The translations under genes and the position numbers were made by a program. Shown piece by piece: positions 7,495 to 14,265 of a DNA stretch of 29,900 nt. The notes below the pieces were generated by a model, which saw nothing but the letters and a program-made list of their open reading frames with translations, searched no databases and had not been told where the DNA came from. Source of the stretch: Deltaproteobacteria bacterium (GTDB lineage: Bacteria > Desulfobacterota > Desulfobacteria > Desulfobacterales > Desulfatirhabdiaceae); the NCBI GenBank assembly GCA_021778975.1, contig JAJYBO010000003.1, positions 1 to 29,900 of the forward strand, written 5' to 3'. The stretch's first letter is position 1. Each line of letters opens with the position of its first letter.

Positions 7495-8241
7495 TCATGC
7501 CTGGCATTTACGTTGAATCACGTTTCCCAGCCATTCCAGAGCGGTCAGATAGAGTGACGTGCTGATGCCGATCAAAAACAGCGCCGCCAGTATTTTGGAC
7601 AGATCACTTTGATAGAGCGCGATCCGGATGCTGTAGCCGATACCGGCATCCGCGGCGACAAACTCCGCTACGATGGTGCCGACCATCGCCATGGTGGCGC
7701 TGCCAACGATCACGGTTGTCAGCTTGTGGATGTTTTCGTAGGCGCGTATCCGCATCTGAAGCCGCCAGTTCATTCTTCCGGTCGCTTCGTAAAAATGCTC
7801 CACGCTGTCCACCGGTTCCGACAGGATGCTGATGACCGACAGCAGCAGGGGGAAATAGCAGATCATCACGGCGATCAGAAGCCTGGCGATAATGCCGTCG
7901 CCAAGAAGAATGAAGATGATGGGCGCCACCGCCACCATCGGATATGCCTGGATGTTGTATGCGGCTGCATGGATCAGAGACCCTATCCAGGACGCCCGTC
8001 TGCCGGCAATGCCGATTGCAAATGCCAGAAGAATCGAAATCAGGTGGCCGACCACGGCGATCCACAGGGTATCCGCCACGTTCCGGAGATAGCGAACAAA
8101 AACGGACAAAGCGGTGCGCCAGATTTCGAGCGGTCCGGGAATGACATAATCCGACAGATGCAGCAGATATTTCATCAGAATCAGCGATAGAACACCCGCC
8201 GCATACACCAGCACAAATTGTTGAAGGCGCTTATGAAGCAT
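7495..8241 (-). CDS. ABC transporter permease (nitrate/sulfonate/thiamine-precursor type)
   Basis: This inner-membrane subunit of about 248 residues has roughly six hydrophobic segments, for example VYAAGVLSLILMKYLL near the N-terminus, then LLAFAIGIAG, MVAVAPIIFILLG and a last one near LFLIGISTSLYLTAL. It is of the BPD_transp_1 type; the region PMVAVAPIIFILLGDGIIA is the usual place of this subfamily's conserved loop. I prefer the ATG at 8241 because GGAG lies 7 nt upstream; a TTG at 8247 is possible. The start overlaps the ATPase gene by 11 nt, so the two are translationally coupled. It works with the ATPase and the binding protein flanking it. Confidence 0.87.
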   Translation of the reverse strand: MLHKRLQQFVLVYAAGVLSLILMKYLLHLSDYVIPGPLEIWRTALSVFVRYLRNVADTLWIAVVGHLISILLAFAIGIAGRRASWIGSLIHAAAYNIQAYPMVAVAPIIFILLGDGIIARLLIAVMICYFPLLLSVISILSEPVDSVEHFYEATGRMNWRLQMRIRAYENIHKLTTVIVGSATMAMVGTIVAEFVAADAGIGYSIRIALYQSDLSKILAALFLIGISTSLYLTALEWLGNVIQRKCQA

Positions 8242-8926
8242 GGACAATCTCCAGCATGGTTTGCTCCACCGCCGGCATCGAAAAAGATTCCGCGTCCATG
8301 ATGTCTTGTCCCTGAAGGGTTTGCACCTGAGGAAGCCTGTCCGGGCTTCTGAGGACGATGATGTCTTTACAGAACCTGGCGACTTCCAGCATGTTGTGCG
8401 AAATATAGAGGAATGTTTTTTCGGCGAACAGCGTTTTCAGGGTGATGATGATGCGTCCCCGCGTGGTTTCATCCACATTGGCCAGACTTTCATCCATAAT
8501 CAACATATCGAAATCCTGGAGCAAGTAGCGGATCAGGTTGGCCCGGTTTTTCTGCCCCAGAGACAACCGCCGGAATCTGGCGTTCATGCAGGGCCGCATT
8601 CCGAAGGCATCGGTCAGCATCTGCATCCTTTCAGCATCCGAGACCGGTATGGAGGAGAGAATGATATCTCCGATGCTGGCCCAGCCGGGAAGTCGTTCCA
8701 TGTTGTGTGTGTAGAGAATTTTTTTCGAGCTGTCCGAAAGAATCTGGCCGGAATATCCGCCGATTTCATGCGCCATCATTCGGGCCAGGGTTGTTTTACC
8801 CAGACCGGACGGTCCAAAAAGCGCATGAAAGCCGGCGTCGTCAATGCGGCAGTTCAACTGCTGAAATACACGGATATCCGTATGAGGATACTGGAAGGAA
8901 ATGTTTTGACATTCGATCTGCATCAT
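8231..8926 (-). CDS. ABC transporter ATP-binding protein
   Basis: This 231-residue ATPase energises the importer. Walker A is GPSGLGKTT (about 37-45), the signature is LSLGQKNRAN, Walker B is MLIMDES, the D-loop is SLANVDE, and the switch His is in YISHNM. The Q-loop Gln of the SsuB/TauB/ThiZ class (FQ.xxLLPW) is replaced: the matching segment reads YTHNMERLPGW. The predicted start has a poor ribosome-binding site; ATG codons at 8926 and 8923 are both possible. The gene follows the flavoprotein gene by 17 nt. Confidence 0.88.
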   Translation of the reverse strand: MMQIECQNISFQYPHTDIRVFQQLNCRIDDAGFHALFGPSGLGKTTLARMMAHEIGGYSGQILSDSSKKILYTHNMERLPGWASIGDIILSSIPVSDAERMQMLTDAFGMRPCMNARFRRLSLGQKNRANLIRYLLQDFDMLIMDESLANVDETTRGRIIITLKTLFAEKTFLYISHNMLEVARFCKDIIVLRSPDRLPQVQTLQGQDIMDAESFSMPAVEQTMLEIVHAS

Positions 8927-8943
8927 GCGCCGATATCGTTTTG

Positions 8944-9522
8944 TCAGGCGTTCATTGTCAGGATATCCGCGGCATTTTCGGCTTCACCCAGAATCTCGAT
9001 TCGACGGTCCACATCTCCGGGTTCCATCAGACCGCACCCCCGGATCAGAATATTGTCGGTGAAGCCGTGCCATTTGAAAAAATAGTCGTACCGGGGGAAA
9101 ATATCGGCGAAACTTTTTTCATCCGGATTGCCCTGTGTCTGGATGAACACCAGCCGTTTTCCGGGTTTGAGCCGGCTGCGATTCGGATTGTCGTGAAAAT
9201 CCGAACTCAGATAGGAATAGGTGCGATCTATAAACCCTTTCATTTGGCTGGATATATCACCGTAGTACACGGGCGTCGCCAACACCAGAATATCCGCCTC
9301 TCGAACGGCTTCCAGTACTTCCGCCATGTCGTCTTTCAGGGCGCATCTGTCGAGTTTGGTCTTGCAGGTCATACAGGCCTGACACCCCCGGTATTCGAGC
9401 TTGCTGAGTGTAAATACCCGCACTTGCGCGCCGTTTTTTTCCGCGGTTTCGCAGAAAAGCCTGGCGATGGTGGTGCTGTTGCCACGCGGTCTTGGACTGC
9501 CCAACACACATACGATTTTCAT
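8944..9522 (-). CDS. Iron-sulfur flavoprotein / NADPH-dependent FMN reductase family
   Basis: This 192-residue flavodoxin-fold protein starts MKIVCVLGSPRPRGNSTT, an FMN phosphate-binding loop. It then carries a compact CxxCxxCx6C cluster motif (CQACMTCKTKLDRC, about 47-60), characteristic of iron-sulfur flavoproteins that move electrons in anaerobes. ATPVYYGDISSQMKGFIDR is the usual flavin-contact region. The start at 9522 has AAGGA 9 nt upstream; an in-frame ATG at 9555 would overlap the preceding gene. The electron partner is unknown. Its place between an AhbB-like gene and a transporter does not settle its role. Confidence 0.85.
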   Translation of the reverse strand: MKIVCVLGSPRPRGNSTTIARLFCETAEKNGAQVRVFTLSKLEYRGCQACMTCKTKLDRCALKDDMAEVLEAVREADILVLATPVYYGDISSQMKGFIDRTYSYLSSDFHDNPNRSRLKPGKRLVFIQTQGNPDEKSFADIFPRYDYFFKWHGFTDNILIRGCGLMEPGDVDRRIEILGEAENAADILTMNA

Positions 9523-9544
9523 ATAATCATCCTTTGCCTGTGTT

Positions 9545-10000
9545 TTAGAGGTCAAAATGCGCCCTGATTTTAAATAAATGCGTGGCGGGCATGTTCAGAA
9601 TGCCGGTGATTCCGGTCTGTTCCGATATTATTTTCAGATTTTTTTCGATGTCCGCCATTGACGGTGCAATGAAAGTGAACCAGATATTGAGGTCGCCATC
9701 GCGCTGATAATTGTGGGTGACGCCCGGAAACTGATTCACCACCTGTGCAAAGGCATCCACCCGATCTTCCGGAACTCTCGCCGCGCACAGCGTGCTGACA
9801 AAGCCGATTTTTCCGGGAACGAAATTGCCGCCGATCCTTCGGATGATACCGGTTTGTTTCAGATACGCCACCCGTTCGATCACGATGTCTTCCGTAACCC
9901 CCACCCCTTCGGCTATCGCCAGAAACGGCCGCGATGTCACCGGAAAGTCTGACTGGATTCGGTTTAATATTTCCCTGTCTAAATTGTCAAAGCTGGACAT
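9545..10000 (-). CDS. AhbB-like siroheme decarboxylase / Lrp-AsnC family protein
   Basis: The protein has 151 residues. The N-terminal part (LDREILNRIQSDFPVTSRPF...GIIRRIGGNF) is the winged-helix domain shared by AhbA, AhbB and NirDLGH. The C-terminal Lrp-type ligand domain includes GVTHNYQRDGDLNIWFT. In that family the domain decarboxylates siroheme to 12,18-didecarboxysiroheme on the way to heme in sulfate reducers and archaea. The usual enzyme is an AhbA-AhbB pair; only one subunit is seen here. The start at 10000 has AGGA upstream and follows yjbQ by 55 nt; the open frame extends further upstream but those residues are atypical. A solitary regulator is the main alternative. Confidence 0.75.
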   Translation of the reverse strand: MSSFDNLDREILNRIQSDFPVTSRPFLAIAEGVGVTEDIVIERVAYLKQTGIIRRIGGNFVPGKIGFVSTLCAARVPEDRVDAFAQVVNQFPGVTHNYQRDGDLNIWFTFIAPSMADIEKNLKIISEQTGITGILNMPATHLFKIRAHFDL

Positions 10001-10055
10001 ATGTTGGGATATCCTGATAGCCGCCGGCGTTTCACCGTGTGGATGTTGTTGTGGA

Positions 10056-10460
10056 TCACTCTGCAGCGCGGTACACATGAACATGCACATCGCGCTTGCG
10101 GGGGCCGTCGTATTCACAGAAAAAAACCCCCTGCCATTTTCCCAGCACCAGGCGATTATTCTGGATAGCCACCATCACCGATGATCCGGTAAGCAGCGAC
10201 TTGATATGCGCGGCGGAATTACCTTCCTGATGGCGGTATCCGGCTTTTTGCGGCGCCATCTTGTCAAGCTGTTGCAGAATATCAGACGGCACGTCGGGGT
10301 CTGCATTTTCATTGATGGTGACGCCGGCTGTCGTATGAGGCGCAAACACCATGCACCAACCATTGTTGATAGCGCCGCAAGCCGTTACAATTTGCTGAAC
10401 ATCATGGGTGATGTCTATAAATTCGTTCTGGAACAGGGTTGTGACAGATAATATCTTCAT
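10056..10460 (-). CDS. yjbQ: YjbQ family protein (UPF0047)
   Basis: This 134-residue protein carries conserved UPF0047 segments: HTTAGVTINENADPDV, YRHQEGNSAAHIKSLLTGSS and GKWQGVFFCEYDGPR. Family members show weak thiamine-phosphate-synthase activity in E. coli and Thermotoga; the physiological role is unclear. The start at 10460 (MKILSVTTLFQNEF) has GAGGA about 10 nt upstream. An upstream in-frame start at 10496 would add 12 residues translated from a dispersed repeat and is rejected. It is first of the run that includes the ThiY-like transporter, which fits a thiamine-related theme, but no THI box is seen. Confidence 0.88.
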   Translation of the reverse strand: MKILSVTTLFQNEFIDITHDVQQIVTACGAINNGWCMVFAPHTTAGVTINENADPDVPSDILQQLDKMAPQKAGYRHQEGNSAAHIKSLLTGSSVMVAIQNNRLVLGKWQGVFFCEYDGPRKRDVHVHVYRAAE

Positions 10461-10474
10461 GATGCTTTCCTCAG

Positions 10475-10520
10475 GATTTGCGCGCCTTGCCTGCAAACAG
10501 TTTACGAAGTCGTCCGAAAT
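10475..10520 (-). repeat. Dispersed intergenic repeat, truncated copy 1
   Basis: Read on the minus strand, this stretch matches about 40 of 46 positions of 11214-11260 (ATTTC.GACG.CTTC.TAAA...GCAGGCAAGGCGCGCAAATC). It lies in the leader of yjbQ, ending about 15 nt before the start codon and near its ribosome-binding site. The remaining 10521-10591 has no clear promoter. Confidence 0.75.
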
Positions 10521-10591
10521 GGGGATAAAGGATTTTCACCATCATTTCCGTCGCTGTATCTCTAAATCAAATGCGTTCAAATTTCAAATTC

Positions 10592-11176
10592 TTATTTTAC
10601 CGTCACATATCCCAGCCAGGATTCTCCGGAACCGGTCGCCGAAAAATTCCTGAAAAAAGATGACACGGTCAACCCCGTCTGTGCAAAAATGTCCCTGATG
10701 TCTCGATCTTGCCACAGGTAGAATCTGCGGCCGTCTGCGGCGTCAACGAGGCCGGTTCCTTCCTTGAGGGTAATCAGCGCGGTGCGCATGGTGCAGCATC
10801 CTGAGATGATACGATCCAGTACGGCAAACAGTCTGGCGTGCGGTATATGCACCAGAGCGCCGACCATCATGGCGGCGTCCCAGTCCCCTGCAGAAAAATC
10901 GAAAGTCTCGAAATCCGCTTCCAGAACGGTGCAGCCGCTGGTGTTTTTCGCCAGATTCGCCAGCCTTCGGGAACGTTCGAGGCCGGTGACGGAAAACCCG
11001 CGTTCTTTCATCCAGCGCATGTCCCTGCCGGACCCGCAGCCGATATCCAGAATGGATGCTCCGGGAGCCAGCGACCGGATAAACGGTTCCAAAAAGACGG
11101 ACGGGCTCAGCCCGTAAGTGCTTTCATGATAAGATCGGGCGTTGACGTCATAATAATCTTGAGAAAATGGCATCAT
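10592..11176 (-). CDS. Class I SAM-dependent methyltransferase
   Basis: This 194-residue cytoplasmic methyltransferase has motif I ILDIGCGSGRDM (about 40-50), a post-I acidic residue in VTGLERS, motif II around VLEADFETFDF, and WDAAMMVGALVHIPH. These match the methyltransferase type 11/25 family. The substrate cannot be read from sequence. GGAA lies 6 nt before the first ATG (11176); a second ATG follows immediately. It stands alone between two repeat copies, downstream of the glycosyltransferase and upstream of yjbQ on the same strand. Confidence 0.85.
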   Translation of the reverse strand: MMPFSQDYYDVNARSYHESTYGLSPSVFLEPFIRSLAPGASILDIGCGSGRDMRWMKERGFSVTGLERSRRLANLAKNTSGCTVLEADFETFDFSAGDWDAAMMVGALVHIPHARLFAVLDRIISGCCTMRTALITLKEGTGLVDAADGRRFYLWQDRDIRDIFAQTGLTVSSFFRNFSATGSGESWLGYVTVK

Positions 11177-11189
11177 GCGATTCCAAAAC

Positions 11190-11350
11190 TTTTGATGCTC
11201 TCGTAAAAAGTCGAATTTCAGACGGCTTCATAAAAAGTTCGCAGGCAAGGCGCGCAAATCATTAAGAATGATAAGTATTTATGGTGCGCAGCGACGACGA
11301 AGGATGCAGCGCAACGCAGCATCCGGACTTTTTACGAAGTCGTCACTTTT
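11190..11350 (+). repeat. Dispersed intergenic repeat, full-length copy with terminal inverted repeats
   Basis: The core at 11221-11344 is bounded by 21-bp imperfect inverted repeats (GACGGCTTCATAAAAAGTTCG against GACGACTTCGTAAAAAGTCCG). It contains an inner palindrome at about 11302-11324 (GGATGC...GCATCC). It has no coding capacity of its own. The flank at 11190-11220 is shared with the copy near 23000. The right end supplies the stop codon of the neighbouring glycosyltransferase gene. It is MITE/REP-like in form; mobility is inferred only. Confidence 0.75.
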
Positions 11351-12194
11351 GATGGGCGTAGCGATCGGCTATGACCTGAAATGTTTCGGCTTCGTCGTTT
11401 TTACCTCGCCGAATACACCCCTGCGCATATATCCGGCATTTTGCGATCAGAACGCTTATGGCGACCTGCCGCTGCTGTACGCTGAGGTCATGATTTTCAA
11501 GCATATTGACAATGGACAGTATCCTGTATCTGTCCAGACCGGGGTTCCGGGACAGTTGATCGTCGTGTCCCCCGCGTTTTATGACCAACTGGCTGTCTAT
11601 CAGATGCACCGGATGATACAGCCCGATGCGCAGCCACAAGTCGTAATCTTCGCAGGCCGGAAAAGTTTCGTTGAATCCGCCGATATCTTTCAGAATATCT
11701 TTCCGGAGCATCACCGCAGACGGGCTGACCAGACACAGATGCAGCGACGGCTCGAAAATCATTCCGGAGGGTTTCCGGTGACGGTGTCCGGGGTTGACGC
11801 GCACGCCGTTTCGTATCCAGATTTCGTCGGTCTGGCAGATGACGGCTTCGGGGTGAGACAGAAAAAACGCGTGTTGCCGAAAAAGCTTTTCAGGCAGCCA
11901 CATGTCATCCGAATCCAGAAAAGCGATATATTGACCGCTGGCTGCCGCAACGCCTGCGTTTCTGGCGGCGCTGACGCCTTTGTTTTCCTGACGGATAACG
12001 ATGATATCATCCGTATATGCGGCAAGAAGATCGGCCGTCGCGTCTGTTGACCCGTCATCCACAACGATGACTTCCCGGCGGGGAAAAGTCTGGGACAGCA
12101 CTGAAGCGATGGCGTCTTGAAGGCTCCAGCAGCGGTTGAAGGTCGGAATGACGATGCTTATTTCAGGGGGTGAAGGTGTCACGGGCGATTTCAC
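11343..12194 (-). CDS. Family 2 glycosyltransferase
   Basis: This 283-residue protein has a GT-A fold nucleotide-sugar domain: ISIVIPTFNRCWSLQDAI, VIVVDDGSTDAT (first Asp pair), NKGVSAARNAG, and the metal-binding DxD-type motif FLDSDDMW. EDYDLWLRIG further on is a common acceptor-side motif. The protein likely adds a sugar to a polysaccharide or lipid carrier at the inner face of the membrane; donor and acceptor are unknown. The start is GTG at 12194, 15 nt after the rRNA methyltransferase gene, with a poor ribosome-binding site. The stop codon lies at the end of a dispersed repeat, so the last residues could have been altered by its insertion. Confidence 0.87.
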   Translation of the reverse strand: MKSPVTPSPPEISIVIPTFNRCWSLQDAIASVLSQTFPRREVIVVDDGSTDATADLLAAYTDDIIVIRQENKGVSAARNAGVAAASGQYIAFLDSDDMWLPEKLFRQHAFFLSHPEAVICQTDEIWIRNGVRVNPGHRHRKPSGMIFEPSLHLCLVSPSAVMLRKDILKDIGGFNETFPACEDYDLWLRIGLYHPVHLIDSQLVIKRGGHDDQLSRNPGLDRYRILSIVNMLENHDLSVQQRQVAISVLIAKCRIYAQGCIRRGKNDEAETFQVIADRYAHQK

Positions 12195-12209
12195 TCGATT
12201 TTATGGCGG

Positions 12210-13172
12210 TTACACCGTGATCTGCCAGCAGCGGTGAATCTTTTTTCGTGTGCTGACATAATCTTCCGGGATGGTCATGTCGGTGATTTCTGAAACGCCG
12301 GCGATGTCTATGGCGTCGAAAGAAGGCGTAAAATTCTGGTGATTGGTGGAAAAAAAGACAGTGCTGTTTTTTTTCATGACCGCGACAACGGCTTTCAGCA
12401 GCCTGGGGTGGTCTTTGGCGATATCGAAGGCGTCCTGGCGCACACGGGTTGTGGAATATGACGGCGGATCCACCACCGCCAGATCGAATCGGTGGCCTCT
12501 GCGCTTGGCTTCTGTCAGAAAATCGAAAACATGGGCGGTTACCAGGGTGTTGCTCTGAGGAGACAACCCGTTGATATCGAAGTTTTCACGAGCCCAATGA
12601 ATGGCGGTTTCCGAACGATCAACGGAAACCGTCGTGTGCGCTCCGCCTTTGGCGGCATAGCAGGAAAACGCCGCCGTATAGCAGTAAAGGTTGAGAAAAT
12701 CTTTGCCGGCGGCAATTTCACGGATCATCCACCGCGTGTTTCTGTGATCCGAAAAAAGCCCGGTGTCCACATAGTCGTACGGATTGACCCGGAATATCAG
12801 GTCCCGTTCCGTCACCTGAATCTTTTTATCCGTATAATCAATCCGTGTATAGCGCTTGCCGTCCTGCTTGCCGGCGCGGCGTTCTTTTAGATGCACTTTT
12901 TCAGGAGGAACCTGCAGCGCTTTGGCGACAGCTTCGCCCATCATCGGAAGCCACCCCGATATGGATTGCCGACGCATGTATTCGCCAATGACCAGGTGAC
13001 CGGCGTACCAGTCCACCACCGCCCGGATTTCCGGGATATCCCAGTCGTAAAGTCGAAATACCTCGATATGCTGACGGGAGAACTGTTTGCGAAGATGCTT
13101 GAATCGCTTCAGCACCCGGTTGGCCAGCATATCCGCCTGGCGCAGGCAATTTTCTCTTTCAATGGCGTCCAT
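12210..13172 (-). CDS. RlmK-like 23S rRNA methyltransferase (RlmI/RlmK family)
   Basis: This protein of about 320 residues corresponds to the C-terminal half of E. coli RlmKL, which makes m7G2069 in 23S rRNA. Shared segments are YDYVDTGLFSDHRNTRWMI, the SAM motif FLNLYCYTAAFSCYAAKGGA, VSVDRSETAIHWARENFDINGL and the catalytic-type VVDPPSYS. The RlmL/THUMP half is absent, so this is a stand-alone form; RlmI-type m5C activity is possible but less likely. I prefer the ATG at 13172 (GAGG 11 nt upstream); a TTG at 13208 would add 12 residues but lacks a well-spaced site. It is transcribed divergently from the binding-protein gene at 13365. Confidence 0.8.
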   Translation of the reverse strand: MDAIERENCLRQADMLANRVLKRFKHLRKQFSRQHIEVFRLYDWDIPEIRAVVDWYAGHLVIGEYMRRQSISGWLPMMGEAVAKALQVPPEKVHLKERRAGKQDGKRYTRIDYTDKKIQVTERDLIFRVNPYDYVDTGLFSDHRNTRWMIREIAAGKDFLNLYCYTAAFSCYAAKGGAHTTVSVDRSETAIHWARENFDINGLSPQSNTLVTAHVFDFLTEAKRRGHRFDLAVVDPPSYSTTRVRQDAFDIAKDHPRLLKAVVAVMKKNSTVFFSTNHQNFTPSFDAIDIAGVSEITDMTIPEDYVSTRKKIHRCWQITV

Positions 13173-13308
13173 GTCTTTATTGTCCTCAAAATGAACAATA
13201 TCAGACAACTTTCCGAAAAATCAAGATGGTGGATTAACGGTTGACAATTCAGACGATTCTGAGAAAATAGCTCGTTCAAAATTTAGAGTTCAGCGGCTGA
13301 AAAAATCG

Positions 13309-13336
13309 CTGACGATTACACTGGTATTGATATAAA
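13309..13336 (+). promoter_or_regulatory. Candidate sigma-70 promoter for the periplasmic binding-protein gene
   Basis: CTGACG (13309-13314) and TATAAA (13331-13336) are separated by 16 nt; transcription would start near 13343. This gives a short leader before AGGAGG at about 13351 and the ATG at 13365. A TTGACA at 13241 lacks a matching -10. Confidence 0.45.
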
Positions 13337-13364
13337 AGCCAAGTTATTTCAGGAGGATGTTTTT

Positions 13365-14195
13365 ATGAAGCACGCTTTGTTTGTTTTATTTTGTATCGCG
13401 ACGGTTCTGAGCGCCGTATTCTGCGGCATTGCATCCGCAGATGAAAAAAACGCTGCACCTGCGGCGTCCATCACGTCCACCACGCCCAGTATGTCAACGC
13501 CGTCCACGAATGAAAAAACCTACATCAACGGCATAGACGCCAAATACCCACCGTTTACTTTTTTAGACAAGGATGGCAAGCCCGAAGGATTCGACATTGA
13601 TGCCATTAACTGGATTGCGAAAGAAATGGGATTCAAGGTAGTGCATCAGCCCATCAAGTGGGATGAGGTCATTCCCACCTTACAGTCGAAAAAAATAGAT
13701 ATGGTGGCTTCTGGAATGAGCATTGACGAACGCCGCAAGAAAGAGGTCAATTTTTCAACCGTTTATTATAAAACCGTGATGGTGATGGTTTCGAAAGAGA
13801 ACTCTTCCGTCATGCCGGATAAAACCATGGAACCCAATGTCAAATGGGGGGTTCAAGATGGTACGCCCGAAGCACACTGGATTCAGGACAACCTGATCGA
13901 AGACAAGGGCATGACTTTCAAACTTGTGAAGTTTGATTCTGCACCGACCATCATGCAGAATATCATGAACGGGAACATTGACATCGCCGCGGTAGCCCGC
14001 TCCATAGCAGATGAATACATCAACAAAGGCATGACGCTCAGAATTATCGGGCGTTACGGGCAACCGGACGACCTGACCGCTTACGCCGTCCGCAAAGATG
14101 ACCCTCAACTGCTGGCAACGCTGAACGAAGGCCTCAAACGCCTGATGGCGACGCCTTACTGGAAAGAGTTGAAAGTCAAATACAACCTTCAATAA
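13365..14195 (+). CDS. Periplasmic amino-acid-type (family 3) solute-binding protein
   Basis: The 276-residue protein has a signal peptide (residues 1-25, KHALFVLFCIATVL..., cleavage after ASA), a Thr/Ser/Pro linker (about 31-48), then the family 3 binding fold: DAKYPPFTFLDKDGKPEGFDIDAINWIA, SKKIDMVASGMSIDERRKKEVNFS and GTPEAHWI. Such proteins bind polar amino acids and deliver them to an ABC permease. No permease or ATPase gene is adjacent, so it is an orphan; it may serve a distant permease or a sensor. The Cys in the signal peptide is not in a proper lipobox. AGGAGG lies 8 nt before the ATG. Confidence 0.9.
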   Translation: MKHALFVLFCIATVLSAVFCGIASADEKNAAPAASITSTTPSMSTPSTNEKTYINGIDAKYPPFTFLDKDGKPEGFDIDAINWIAKEMGFKVVHQPIKWDEVIPTLQSKKIDMVASGMSIDERRKKEVNFSTVYYKTVMVMVSKENSSVMPDKTMEPNVKWGVQDGTPEAHWIQDNLIEDKGMTFKLVKFDSAPTIMQNIMNGNIDIAAVARSIADEYINKGMTLRIIGRYGQPDDLTAYAVRKDDPQLLATLNEGLKRLMATPYWKELKVKYNLQ

Positions 14196-14227
14196 TCTAT
14201 AATCCGATTCAGGCAAAACCGCTGCAT

Positions 14228-14250
14228 CTCCGGCGGTCGAAACGCCGGAG
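14228..14250 (+). terminator. GC-rich intergenic hairpin (possible weak terminator or mRNA stabiliser)
   Basis: CTCCGGCG and CGCCGGAG form a perfect 8-bp stem around a 7-nt loop, 33 nt after the binding-protein stop and 16 nt before the next start. No U-tract follows, so full termination is doubtful. Partial termination, or protection of the upstream message, is the likelier role. Confidence 0.4.
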
Positions 14251-14265
14251 TCAGTGGATATTTTC

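Noticed and set aside
10461..10591. TPP riboswitch (THI box) upstream of yjbQ
   Set aside because: The thiamine context made me look, but no THI-box core sequence is visible; the stretch is mostly a dispersed repeat remnant.
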